Positions 23,812 to 32,205 of a stretch of DNA of 60,377 nucleotides are shown piece after piece. Position numbers and translations under genes: made by a program. Every line of letters begins with the position of its first letter. Position 1 is the stretch's first letter. The stretch is from NCBI GenBank assembly GCA_030428385.1, contig JAUIDY010000022.1, positions 1-60,377 of the forward strand, given 5' to 3'. Below the pieces are notes generated by a model. It worked only from the letters and a program-made list of their open reading frames with translations. It searched no databases and was not told where the DNA came from. The DNA is from Rhodothermia bacterium (GTDB taxonomy: Bacteria; Bacteroidota; Rhodothermia; Rhodothermales; JAAAOL01).

Positions 23812-26613
23812 TCATCGCGACTCTTCTGCTGCGGTGGTTGCCTGTTTCTCGGCCCACAGGGCCTCATAGCGGGCGGCTTGGTCGGGTTGGTTTTGCGCCC
23901 GGTAATAGGCCGCCAGGTGCGTGTGGACGAAGCGCTGGAGGTTGCGGTCGGTGGCGTCGTGCCCGATCTCGAAACTGTGCAGCAGCAAGGGTTCAGCCTC
24001 GGCATAGCGCCCTTGCGCCGTGAGCGCCGCGCCGAGCAGCGTCTTTACCTCGGCGACTTCCGTATGGTCAGGGGCGAATGCTTCTAACCGGAGCGCGAGG
24101 GCCTTGCGCAGGTGCATTTCTGCAGCTTCGGGCTCCTTTTTTTCCAGGGCCGCCCAGCCTAACCCCACGAGTGGATACGACACATACAGGTGGTCCGCAC
24201 CCAGTCGCTGTTCAAAGATGTGCAGCGCTTCGTTCAGGTTGGTTTCGGCCTCTTCGGGGGCACCCAGCGCCACCCTCGTACGGCCCAGGTTCACGAGGCT
24301 GATCCCCACATAAGGATGGGTGTCTCCGAGCCCTTCCTGGAACAGGGCCGCGCTTTCGCGGAAGAGGGGCTCGGCACGGCTCCAGGCGCCGCCTTCGGTC
24401 AGGGTTACGCCGAGCAGGTTGTAGGCATTACCCACGTCGGGATGCTGTGGCCCCAGCATTTCCTGGCGGGCTTCCAACACGCCCCGCAGTTCTGCTTCCG
24501 CCTCATCAAAAGCCCCAAACCGCGCCATCGCCAGTCCGAGGGCTTCTTTGCTCGTAAGCGTGTGGGGATGGTGGACCCCCAACCGCACGGTGCTGATGGT
24601 AGCGGCTTCGCGCCCAAACGTGACGGCTTCTTCCCGTGCTCCTTGTTCCATGCGAACGACGGACAGGTTGCCCAAAATAAGCGCCCTTAATACTTCATGC
24701 TCCTCTTCCTGGGCATGGGCCAGGGCCTCGCGCAACACCGGTTCGGCCTCGTCATACCGGCCCTGCCGCTGCAAAATAAGTCCGAGGTTTTGCTGGCTTT
24801 TAAGGGTGTTGTGGTCGGTTGGTCCTGGTGTTTCGCGTAACACCTCATATCCCGCCCGCACCATGCGTTCGGCGGTCTCGTAATCGCCGAGGTCGAGGTG
24901 TACCACCCCGCGCAGGTTTTGGAGGAGGGCCACCTCGGGATGGTGAGAGCCGTGCTGCGCCATGCGGATGGTTTTGGCACGCGCAAATAAAGAATCTGCC
25001 ACGTGGGGTTGGCGCAGACGCCACTTTACCTGCCCCAGGTTGTGCAACGTCTCGGCCACACCGGGATGATCGGCTCCAAGGTGCTCCAGCCGCAGCGCCA
25101 GCGCCTCGCGCAACAGCGAATCGGCAGCAGGATACAGCCCGAGGTTCAGGTGGACGCGTCCGAGCACATTCAACATGCGGGCTTGAAGCACGGGCGTGTT
25201 GGACAAGGTGTGGCGTACGTCGGTGGCGCTGCGGGCGAGCAGGGTGCGTACCGGCATCGTGTCCCGGCGCTCGGGTTGCGGAAGCATGGGATCCGAGGTG
25301 CCGAAGACGCCTTCGAGATACGTCGCCATCGCCTCGGCGCTGTCGCGCTCGCGGGCGATGGTGTTGCGCTGTACCGCCATCGTCGCCGCGAAACCTACGG
25401 TCAGCAAAAAGATGACCGCCGCCGCCAACACTGCGGCGCGGTGCCGACCGATGAACTTGCTGGCGCGGTAACCGAAGGTGTCGGGGCGGGCGGTGACAGG
25501 CAGCCCCGCGAGGTGGCGCTTGATGTCGTCGAGGAAGGCGTCGGCAGAGGCATAGCGCCGTTCTGGCTCTGGGCGCAACGCTTTCAGCACAATGGTGTCG
25601 AGGTCGCCCCGCAGGCGGCGGTGCAACCGCTCGGTGGTGGTGGCCCGTGCCGCGCTGATGATTTCAGGCGGCTTCGTTTCGGTGGTGCCGTTGGTGGTGG
25701 TTGTGGCCGCATGGGTGACGGCGGTGGACGGGCGCTCCGGGGCGTCGGTATCGTCGGCGGGGCGTCGGCCCGTGAGCAGTTCGTAGAGCACCACGCCTAG
25801 GGCATACACATCGGTGGCGGTAGTGATGACGCTGCCGCTGACCTGTTCGGGGGCGGCGTAGCCGGGCGTCATTACGCGCACGCCCGTATGGGTGAGCGGC
25901 CCCGACAGCGCCATCCGGTCATCCAGGAGCTTGGCGATGCCAAAGTCGAGGAGTTTAACGGTGCCGTCGTTGGTGACGAGTATGTTCGACGGCTTCAGGT
26001 CGCGGTGGACAATGAGGTTCTGGTGAGCATACTGCACCGCCTCGCACACGGTTTGAAACAACTGAAGGCGGGCGTCTACGGAGAGGCGTTGGTTGTCGCA
26101 GTATCGGTCGATGGATTGGCCATCCACGTATTCCATCGCTAAGAATGGGCGGCCATCGTCGGTAACGCCGCCGTCGTGGAGTGGGGCGATATGCGGATGG
26201 TGGAGCGCGGCAAGAATCTGCCGTTCGTGGCGGAAGCGGCGCAGGATGTCGTCGGTGTCCATGCCGCGCTTGACTACCTTAAGTGCCACTTCCTGCTCGA
26301 ATTGCCCATCGGCACGCCGGGCCAGGTAGACGGCTCCCATCCCACCGCGTCCCAGTTCGCGCTCAATCTCGTAGTTACCGATGACCGGCGCCTCGCCTGT
26401 TTCAGCCGCCGGAAGCAACGTGAGCAGGTCGTCGTGGGCCGCCTGAAAAAGCGGAAGGTCTTCCGCATCGGCCGCAAGAAGCGATTCGACCTCATCCCGC
26501 AGCGACGAATCGGCACCACAGGCATCGTCGAGGAAGGCCGGTCGCTGGTCGGGCGACAAGGCGAGGGCTTCGTGAAAGAGCGCGTCGATTTTTTCCCAGC
26601 GTGTGGGGGTCAT
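23812..26613 (-). CDS. Serine/threonine protein kinase with C-terminal TPR array
   Basis: The 933-residue protein has a short N-terminal helical region and a Hanks-type kinase domain (about 80-360): glycine loop LGRGGMGAVYLA, VALKVVKR, catalytic HRDLKPSNIL, DFGIAKLL and APEQ. One TM helix (about 393-415, VLAAAVIFLLTVGFAATMA) is followed by roughly 500 residues of TPR_12-like 42-residue repeats (for example HPGVAETLHNLGQVKWRLRQ). The kinase is cytoplasmic and the TPR part extracytoplasmic by topology. It follows an ECF sigma-factor gene by 39 bp. This pairing is common in Rhodothermota and Planctomycetota and suggests the kinase acts on that sigma factor's pathway (inference). Confidence 0.95.
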   Translation of the reverse strand: MTPTRWEKIDALFHEALALSPDQRPAFLDDACGADSSLRDEVESLLAADAEDLPLFQAAHDDLLTLLPAAETGEAPVIGNYEIERELGRGGMGAVYLARRADGQFEQEVALKVVKRGMDTDDILRRFRHERQILAALHHPHIAPLHDGGVTDDGRPFLAMEYVDGQSIDRYCDNQRLSVDARLQLFQTVCEAVQYAHQNLIVHRDLKPSNILVTNDGTVKLLDFGIAKLLDDRMALSGPLTHTGVRVMTPGYAAPEQVSGSVITTATDVYALGVVLYELLTGRRPADDTDAPERPSTAVTHAATTTTNGTTETKPPEIISAARATTTERLHRRLRGDLDTIVLKALRPEPERRYASADAFLDDIKRHLAGLPVTARPDTFGYRASKFIGRHRAAVLAAAVIFLLTVGFAATMAVQRNTIARERDSAEAMATYLEGVFGTSDPMLPQPERRDTMPVRTLLARSATDVRHTLSNTPVLQARMLNVLGRVHLNLGLYPAADSLLREALALRLEHLGADHPGVAETLHNLGQVKWRLRQPHVADSLFARAKTIRMAQHGSHHPEVALLQNLRGVVHLDLGDYETAERMVRAGYEVLRETPGPTDHNTLKSQQNLGLILQRQGRYDEAEPVLREALAHAQEEEHEVLRALILGNLSVVRMEQGAREEAVTFGREAATISTVRLGVHHPHTLTSKEALGLAMARFGAFDEAEAELRGVLEARQEMLGPQHPDVGNAYNLLGVTLTEGGAWSRAEPLFRESAALFQEGLGDTHPYVGISLVNLGRTRVALGAPEEAETNLNEALHIFEQRLGADHLYVSYPLVGLGWAALEKKEPEAAEMHLRKALALRLEAFAPDHTEVAEVKTLLGAALTAQGRYAEAEPLLLHSFEIGHDATDRNLQRFVHTHLAAYYRAQNQPDQAARYEALWAEKQATTAAEESR

Positions 26614-26652
26614 GGTCCACCTCCAGCCAAAGAAGAAGCAACAGGTAAAACG

Positions 26653-27216
26653 TTAGCGGGCGAGTTGATGCGTCAGCCAGGCCCGGGCGGTGCGCCAGTC
26701 CCGCTTCACAGTGGCCGTCCCAATACCTAGCGCCTGTGCTGTTTCTTCCACCGTCAGCCCTGCAAAAAACCGGCATTCGATGACGTGGGCCTGCCGGGGT
26801 GCAAAGGACGCGAGGTCCTGAAGCGCATCGTCGAGGGCTAGCACATCTTCGGGGGCGACGGGTGCGGCGTGGAGGCCTTCATCAAGCTGCACCGTAAATG
26901 CCGCCGGGGTGCGTTTGTCGGCCTGGCGCTCGCGGGCGGCGCTGACGAGCACCTGCCGCATGGCGCGGGCCGCCACCCCAAAAAAATGGGCGCGGCTCTC
27001 CCACGCGAGGTCCTGCGACGGCAACAGCTTCAGGTAGGCTTCATGCACGAGCGCGGTGGTGTTGAGCGTGGCCCCGGCGCGTCCCTGCCGCACCACATGC
27101 GCCAGCCGCCGCAGTTCCTGATAGACCTGTTCGTACACCTGATCGAAGGCCCGCGCATCGCCGCCCTGTGCCGCGTGCAGCAAGGCCGTGACGGATAGAG
27201 GGTCGGCGTCGTTCAT
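26653..27216 (-). CDS. ECF-family RNA polymerase sigma factor (Sigma70_ECF)
   Basis: This 187-residue sigma factor has region 2 at about residues 20-95 (FDQVYEQVYQELRRLAH, NTTALVHEAYLKLL) and region 4 at about 130-185 (FAPRQAHVIECRFFAGLTVE, ETAQALGIGTATVKRDWRTA). The layout is that of the Sigma70_ECF subgroup usually encoded beside Hanks-type kinases and lacking a classical anti-sigma factor. It would redirect RNA polymerase to an unknown regulon. It is the promoter-proximal gene of the pair with the kinase. Confidence 0.93.
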   Translation of the reverse strand: MNDADPLSVTALLHAAQGGDARAFDQVYEQVYQELRRLAHVVRQGRAGATLNTTALVHEAYLKLLPSQDLAWESRAHFFGVAARAMRQVLVSAARERQADKRTPAAFTVQLDEGLHAAPVAPEDVLALDDALQDLASFAPRQAHVIECRFFAGLTVEETAQALGIGTATVKRDWRTARAWLTHQLAR

Positions 27217-27240
27217 ACGGTTGGTTGGCCTGCTTTTGGA

Positions 27241-27267
27241 AAACGGATCACGGGCATGATCCCGTTT
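27241..27267. promoter_or_regulatory. Inverted repeat between ECF operon and divergent T9SS gene
   Basis: AAACGGATCA and TGATCCCGTTT face each other across CGGGCA, with one extra base in the right arm. It lies in the 158-bp divergent spacer, 25 bp upstream of the sigma-factor start. It may be an operator or leader hairpin. Confidence 0.4.
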
Positions 27268-27374
27268 GCCGAAGCCTTGCGTAGGGTGGATGTGAAGGGC
27301 AGCAGCAGGCGCATCTTCTCCTGCCTGCTTTTCCTATCTCGCTATTTCTGGGCATAAAAACAAGAAGAGAAGGT

Positions 27375-28604
27375 ATGTCTGCTCCGCTCCGCCTCTTCCT
27401 CCTGCTGCTATGGCTTGTGCCGTCGGCCTGGGCGCAGAACAACGCCCCCATCGGGGTGCAAGACCTCTATCACGTTGAGACAAACCAGGTGCTCAGCGTA
27501 CCGGCGGCCAGTGGCGTGCTTTCGAACGACTACGACCCAGATGGCGACACGTTTTTTCTGTCAAGTGGCATCCTTCCGGACCACGGAGACTTGGCCTTTG
27601 CAGGGGGCGGGGCGTTCACCTATACGCCCGACACCGACTTTGTGGGAACCGATACATTCGGCTATCGCATCAGCGATGGGAGTCTGACGACCAGCTTGGT
27701 CACTGTCACGGTGGAGGTGTTGCCCAGCCCCAACCGTGCGCCGGTAGCCGTGCCGGATGCCTACACCACCCCCTTCGAGACGGCGCTTTCGGTAACGGGC
27801 GCTGAGGGCCTCTTGACCAATGACTACGACCCGGACGGCGATACGATCTTTGTCGGGTCCTTTACCTCGCCTGCGAACGGCTCGGTTTCCGTTAACATCA
27901 ACAGCGGTGCCTTCACCTACACGCCCAACACAGGCTTCAGTGGCACCGACAGCTTTCAATACCGGATCCGCGATCCCGCCTTCTCGATCTCGTCCCTCGT
28001 TGATGTCTTTATCGGAGTTGGTGTGGATACGGTGCTGCCCGTTGAACTGGTGCGCTTCGAGGCGGTGCGTGATGGAAACGCCGTGCGGCTTTCGTGGGAC
28101 ACCGCCAGCGAGACCAACAATGCGGGTTTTGAGGTGGAGCGTGCGGTAAACGGTCACGCCTTCGCAACGCTCGGTTTTGTAGAAGGGCACGGCACGAGCA
28201 CGGCACCAAAGACCTACACCTTTACCGACATTACGCTTCCCTTCGAGGGAAAGGGGCTGACCTATCGCCTCAAGCAGGTCGACTTCGACGGCACGGTGGA
28301 TTATTCGCCGCTGGTGGAACTGGATCTGCAAGCCCCCGACGCCGTCGCCCTCCACGAGAATTTCCCCAACCCGTTCCGGGAGGTCACGACCATCCGCTAC
28401 GAACTGCCCCGCGACACAGCGGTGCGGCTGGCGGTGTACGACGTGCAGGGCCGCGAAGTCGCCTCGTTGGTGGATGGTGCGCAGGCGGCAGGACGCCACG
28501 CCATTCCCTTCCACGCCGAAGGTTTGCCGAGTGGCCTGTATTTCTACCGCCTGGTTACCGACGACGGACGGCAACAATCGGGGCAGATGTTGCTGGCGCA
28601 CTAA
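27375..28604 (+). CDS. Secreted tandem Ig-like/cadherin-like protein with T9SS sorting domain
   Basis: The 409-residue product has a signal peptide (LRLFLLLLWLVPSAWAQ) and two tandem Big_9-type domains (about 25-115 and 120-215). Each has a DxY start, the calcium-type NDYDPDGDT and FTYTPxxxFxGTDxFxYRI. A linker domain (about 220-320, PVELVRFEAVRDGNAVRLSW) follows, then a type A C-terminal sorting domain (ENFPNPFREVTTIRYELP ... GLPSGLYFYRL). It should cross the outer membrane by the type IX system and stay at the surface or be released. It is divergent from the ECF-kinase operon. No catalytic domain is seen, so an adhesive or structural role is likely. Confidence 0.92.
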   Translation: MSAPLRLFLLLLWLVPSAWAQNNAPIGVQDLYHVETNQVLSVPAASGVLSNDYDPDGDTFFLSSGILPDHGDLAFAGGGAFTYTPDTDFVGTDTFGYRISDGSLTTSLVTVTVEVLPSPNRAPVAVPDAYTTPFETALSVTGAEGLLTNDYDPDGDTIFVGSFTSPANGSVSVNINSGAFTYTPNTGFSGTDSFQYRIRDPAFSISSLVDVFIGVGVDTVLPVELVRFEAVRDGNAVRLSWDTASETNNAGFEVERAVNGHAFATLGFVEGHGTSTAPKTYTFTDITLPFEGKGLTYRLKQVDFDGTVDYSPLVELDLQAPDAVALHENFPNPFREVTTIRYELPRDTAVRLAVYDVQGREVASLVDGAQAAGRHAIPFHAEGLPSGLYFYRLVTDDGRQQSGQMLLAH

Positions 28605-28694
28605 CGGGTCGAAGTGAACCTCAAACCACTCACACCTAAGATGGCGCAATTCGGGGGTTTCCCAAGCATTGCCCGGTCTTCAAAGGAGGTAGCG

Positions 28695-28826
28695 ATGCGC
28701 TTCCTAGAGTGTCCCCAACACCAACAAAAAGACTTCACCAAACTCACGTATTGGCATGGCAAAGACTTCCCTTTCACAGGCCCAATTCCAAGGACTAAGC
28801 TGGTTCAAAAAGACCGGTATGCCTGA
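28695..28826 (+). CDS. Small ORF (43 aa) with a near-perfect ribosome binding site
   Basis: AAAGGAGGT at 28682-28690 sits five bases (from GGAGG) before an ATG at 28695, the best Shine-Dalgarno match noticed in this window. The frame runs 43 codons (begins MRFLECPQHQQKDF, ends VQKDRYA) and overlaps the OmpA-like frame in another register. Its TGA at 28824-28826 overlaps an in-frame ATG (28819) of the OmpA-like gene as ATGCCTGA, a layout typical of translational coupling. No homology is recognised. It may be a leader peptide, or a sign that the larger gene once started here and was frameshifted. Confidence 0.4.
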   Translation: MRFLECPQHQQKDFTKLTYWHGKDFPFTGPIPRTKLVQKDRYA

Positions 28827-29721
28827 CGACCCGACCCTGGTAGGCCAGGTTTATTTTCCAACAAATTCTGCTACCCTAGATACCCGCGACCGCAAGGCGC
28901 TCCGGCGCATGGCTGCCTATTACGCCGAAGTCCTGCGTGGATCCTATACCAACGTGGTACGCCCGCTCCAACTCCTATTCACGGGCTTTGCCGACCATCG
29001 GGGCACAGAAAGCCACAACCAAAAGCTGGGGGAGCAACGGGCGCAGGCTGTCCAGCGAGAGGTAGATCGCCTGCTTGCTACGTATGCCAACTACTCTTCT
29101 ACGGTGCAGTCACAGGGCGAAACCCATGACCAGGCGCAGCGAACCAAAGCGGGTGCCCACAAAGCGCTCCGGCATTTCCAGCCCATCCTGGTTGCGCCTT
29201 CGCTGGCGGTGGGGCGGCGTGTCGATATTCGTACTTCCTATCAGGTGCCCCCACCCAAGCTTGAGATTGGCGACATTCACATCTTTGGCGAACCGCCCGT
29301 CGATACGTCTAACCGGTTCATCTTCCGCATCACGGGCGGTTTCGGGATAGGAGAGTATGTAGGAGGGCAGAGTTTACAACTCGACATTACCAATGAGCGC
29401 TCTGGTCAAACGGCCACCTATATGTATGTGGGCGCAGGTGGGACCGTAGGATTCCCGATTTCTATAACGACGGCCGGCGAGGAGGAACATGTCACGCTGC
29501 CCCACTGGGTCTTGTTAGAAGATTTTCAGGGTGCAGGTAATGTGATTGGCGGAGGGTTGGGTTATACAGGCACGATGCTGTACTTCGATGGCCCTATGGA
29601 CCGTGGCGAGATGTACCGTTCGCTTGAAGTGGTGTTGACGGGAACAGATATCGGTGGCGGCTTCCAGGCAGACCGCTTTGGCTATTGGAACCTGATGCAT
29701 ATCAAAAAGAAGCGGAAATAA
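28756..29721 (+). CDS. OmpA-like domain protein without signal peptide
   Basis: The frame gives 321 residues. The OmpA/Pal-type peptidoglycan-binding domain spans about 28-160: QVYFPTNSATLD, then TGFADHRGTESHNQKLGEQRA with Asp80 and Arg95 in the positions that bind diaminopimelate, and RRVDI. A glycine- and beta-rich domain follows (about 180-315, FIFRITGGFGIG ... GGGFQADRFGYWNL). There is no signal peptide, lipobox or TM, which is odd for an OmpA domain and suggests another export route or packaging by a secretion apparatus (inference). The alternative start at 28819 (MPDDPTLVG) overlaps the stop of the small ORF before it. GC content is visibly lower than in neighbours. Confidence 0.8.
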   Translation: MAKTSLSQAQFQGLSWFKKTGMPDDPTLVGQVYFPTNSATLDTRDRKALRRMAAYYAEVLRGSYTNVVRPLQLLFTGFADHRGTESHNQKLGEQRAQAVQREVDRLLATYANYSSTVQSQGETHDQAQRTKAGAHKALRHFQPILVAPSLAVGRRVDIRTSYQVPPPKLEIGDIHIFGEPPVDTSNRFIFRITGGFGIGEYVGGQSLQLDITNERSGQTATYMYVGAGGTVGFPISITTAGEEEHVTLPHWVLLEDFQGAGNVIGGGLGYTGTMLYFDGPMDRGEMYRSLEVVLTGTDIGGGFQADRFGYWNLMHIKKKRK

Positions 29722-29831
29722 TGGCGCGCTTCCTCGGTCTCCAGCGCATTCAGCCTCTCGCCTTCACCTGTGAACCACGCCTGACCGCGGATTCCTTTGG
29801 CAAAACGCCCTTTCTAGAAGCCAAGCAATAA
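29721..29831 (+). CDS. Small ORF (36 aa) overlapping the OmpA-like stop codon
   Basis: The ATG shares one base with the TAA of the preceding gene (TAATG), the classical arrangement for translational coupling. It encodes 36 residues (MARFLGLQRIQPLAF ... FLEAKQ). No family is recognised. The only support is its position, so it may be a fragment or chance frame. Confidence 0.3.
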   Translation: MARFLGLQRIQPLAFTCEPRLTADSFGKTPFLEAKQ

Positions 29832-29901
29832 GGCCTGCCTGATTCCATCGCGTAGCGCCACAATAACAGGTCACATCCAACCTTCAAACGGCAACGGTCC
29901 C

Positions 29902-30807
29902 ATGTCAGTCAAGATCTTTAAACCCGTCGGGGCTGGTGCCCCCAACCGGCCGCGCTGCGTAAGTACCATCTACGACTTGCTCAATCGCGTACCGGTTCAT
30001 TCTGGTGGCCCGCCTCAACCCCTACCGGCAGGCGATATGCCGCGTTTGCAGGAAGCCATTTTTCGTTTTCAGGCCCACCACAAGGTCACACAGGCGAATG
30101 GCGTCATCGATCCAAACAGCCGCTCTCTTGTGCTGCTGACCCAACACGCCAACCCGATACCGCGGACGGTGGTGCTGGCCGTGAACGGGGGCTATTTTCA
30201 GACCGACCCTCGGTGGGATAAAATCAATATGAATACGTCCTCTGGCATTGAGTATACCATTGGATATAAAGGCTGTGCCATCAGTTCGGTTGCTTCGGCT
30301 TTCGCTTCCAAAAACGTACGCATCATCAATAGCGCAGCGGTGCAACAAAAGATTCAGGACAAACAACGGTTAGCGAACAAGCGGCATAAGCATCGGCTCC
30401 GTCTAGGCATTGACTATGGCGCTATTACTCCGCTCACGCTGGATGCATGGATGACCCTAAAGGGGGGGCAGGGTTATAAAACATCGCATTCGGTGAGCAT
30501 TGACTGGGAAGGCGTGGCTAACATATCACCGGATATCACCTTTGTTTATGAGACCAAACAATGGGATAAAAGATATCCATCGCCTGCCCAGCTTCGGGCA
30601 TTGCTGGACCAAGGCTTCCTTATCATCGCTTTTCATCCAACCCGTCACTTTGTTCTGCTCACTGGCTATGAAGGAGAAATCACGTTCAAGGTGTGGGATG
30701 TGGGGTATTCCTCGCGCCACAGCTATACATACGATCAGTTGGCCAGCTTCACCCTCTACAAACACCAACTCTCTCACCGGACCAAGCTGCGGCCTGCAGC
30801 CTATTAG
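29902..30807 (+). CDS. C39-like cysteine peptidase with N-terminal peptidoglycan-binding-like domain
   Basis: This 301-residue protein has no signal peptide. Residues about 45-80 (MPRLQEAIFRFQAHHKVTQA, then NGVIDPNS) look like a PG_binding_1 repeat. Residues 96-290 fit Peptidase_C39_2: oxyanion Gln100 in GYFQTDPRW, nucleophile Cys125 in YKGCAISSV, His249 in RHFVLLTGY and Asp266 in VWDVG. All four positions are intact, so it should be an active cysteine hydrolase or peptidase. With the preceding OmpA-like gene it forms a pair of signal-less, wall-targeting proteins at lower GC than the flanks, suggestive of horizontally acquired effectors. The substrate and delivery route are unknown. Confidence 0.75.
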   Translation: MSVKIFKPVGAGAPNRPRCVSTIYDLLNRVPVHSGGPPQPLPAGDMPRLQEAIFRFQAHHKVTQANGVIDPNSRSLVLLTQHANPIPRTVVLAVNGGYFQTDPRWDKINMNTSSGIEYTIGYKGCAISSVASAFASKNVRIINSAAVQQKIQDKQRLANKRHKHRLRLGIDYGAITPLTLDAWMTLKGGQGYKTSHSVSIDWEGVANISPDITFVYETKQWDKRYPSPAQLRALLDQGFLIIAFHPTRHFVLLTGYEGEITFKVWDVGYSSRHSYTYDQLASFTLYKHQLSHRTKLRPAAY

Positions 30808-30894
30808 AGATGATCGGCATGATACGAATGCCGTCGGTTTTTCGATAATCAAGGTGTACCCAGACCATGACTCCTTTACATAGATCGAAGAACC

Positions 30895-31821
30895 ATGCGC
30901 ACCTTTCTTTTCGTCCTCGCTTTTCTCCTTTTCCCCGCCCTTGTTCATGCCCAGTCGGGCCCGGTGGGTGATGCCAACCTCGGCTACCAGTTCGCGCCAC
31001 CCGATGGCTGGATTGCCCAGCAGGTGGAGGGCGGCTTTCTGCTCGGCTCGCATTCGCAGTATGGCTTTGTGCTGGTCCTTCCGCACGAATACACCACCCT
31101 CGACCAGATCCGCGCTGAGGCCCAGCAGGGGCTCCACGAAGCCGGCGGCACCTCGCTCCAATTGAGCAGCGACCTCGTTGACATCGGCTCGAACGGCATC
31201 GGCGGCGAGTTTGGCGGCACCATCGAATGGCAGCAGGCCAAGGCGTATGCCGTCAGCATCCTCTCGCCGCATGGCAATGGGGGCCTGACGATCCTGGCCG
31301 CTACCGACCCCACGCATTTCTCCGACACACACCGCGATGTCGCCAAGGCCATCGCTCGCAGCGCCGAGTTTGCCGAGCCGCCGCCTGCGCCGGTGGCATC
31401 CAGCGTTCCGTCGGGCAGTCCGTGGCACCAGAGGCTCGTGGGCGCGCGCCTGCAATACCTGTACAGCTACTACAGCGGCGGCGTGGACGGCTCGTACGTG
31501 GGCGCATCCGAGAAAACCATCATCGACGTGTGCGAAGCGGGCTACTTCAACTACTACAGCAACAACACGCTGGCGGCAGATGGCGGCGGTGGCGCGGGCT
31601 ACAACGTGAGCGGCTACACCGACGGGCGTCAGCAAGGGCAGGGGCGTTGGGAAATCGCGCAGCGCGGCGGGCAGACACTGCTGCTGCTCCACTTCCACAA
31701 CGGCAACGTGTCGGAATACGCGCTGACGACCAACGACGATAACCACACGCTGCTCAACGGCGAGCGCTTCTTCGTCACCCGTGGCGCGTACGACCCCGAA
31801 GACGCCCCGGATTGTTATTGA
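30895..31821 (+). CDS. Secreted protein of unknown function
   Basis: The 308-residue product has a clear signal peptide (MRTFLFVLAFLLFPALVHAQ). An N-terminal domain (about 25-165) contains YQFAPPDGWIAQQVEGGFLL, like proteins that score a precursor peak or PsbP-like fold. A Pro/Ala linker precedes a C-terminal beta-rich domain (about 180-300) with LYSYYSGGVDGS, CEAGYFNYYSNNT and LNGERFFVTRG. This last domain is seen at the C-terminus of assorted secreted bacterial proteins. GC returns to the window norm here, so it is probably not part of the preceding cassette. Exported to periplasm or beyond; no catalytic residues are evident. Confidence 0.75.
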   Translation: MRTFLFVLAFLLFPALVHAQSGPVGDANLGYQFAPPDGWIAQQVEGGFLLGSHSQYGFVLVLPHEYTTLDQIRAEAQQGLHEAGGTSLQLSSDLVDIGSNGIGGEFGGTIEWQQAKAYAVSILSPHGNGGLTILAATDPTHFSDTHRDVAKAIARSAEFAEPPPAPVASSVPSGSPWHQRLVGARLQYLYSYYSGGVDGSYVGASEKTIIDVCEAGYFNYYSNNTLAADGGGGAGYNVSGYTDGRQQGQGRWEIAQRGGQTLLLLHFHNGNVSEYALTTNDDNHTLLNGERFFVTRGAYDPEDAPDCY

Positions 31822-31914
31822 GCAGCCACGCCGCTGGGGAGTTAAGGCCCGATGCGACGGGTGAAATAGATCGTTTTTCTATAGCGTTTGACCCATTGTG
31901 TCGTCCATTTCTCG

Positions 31915-32075
31915 TGTCATCTCAAATCGACCAAAGGGAGATTATTTCATCAGTCGCCTTTGGCTCGTGTCACGGAGCGAAGCGGAGCTAAACGCATGTG
32001 AGAGATCTCCCACTGCAAGGATTAGCTGAACGATAACGTGGGAGATCTCTGCTCCCGATGGTCGTCGAGATGACA
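31915..32075. repeat. 161-nt multi-hairpin palindromic element
   Basis: TGTCATCTC (31915-31923) and GAGATGACA (32067-32075) bound the element. Inside are CCAAAGG/CCTTTGG (31931-31937 with 31957-31963) and a perfect 13-bp pair AGAGATCTCCCAC/GTGGGAGATCTCT (32001-32013 with 32038-32050). No ORF is present. It occupies the middle of the 384-bp gap 31822-32205. Confidence 0.75.
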
Positions 32076-32117
32076 AGAAAAAAACGTTTTCTCGTGTACT
32101 GAGGGATGAAAAAACGC

Positions 32118-32158
32118 GGCGCATCGAGACGGAGGTTGCACTTTATCCTCGATGCGCC
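32118..32158. terminator. Hairpin with flanking A and T tracts
   Basis: GGCGCATCGAG (32118-32128) pairs perfectly with CTCGATGCGCC (32148-32158) across a 19-nt loop. AAAAAACGC precedes it and GTTTCCTTTTCC follows, so it could work as a weak terminator in either direction, just upstream of the acetyltransferase gene. Confidence 0.45.
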
Positions 32159-32205
32159 GTTTCCTTTTCCCGCGTGCCGCTTCCCCCATTCCTCACCGCT
32201 CCGTC

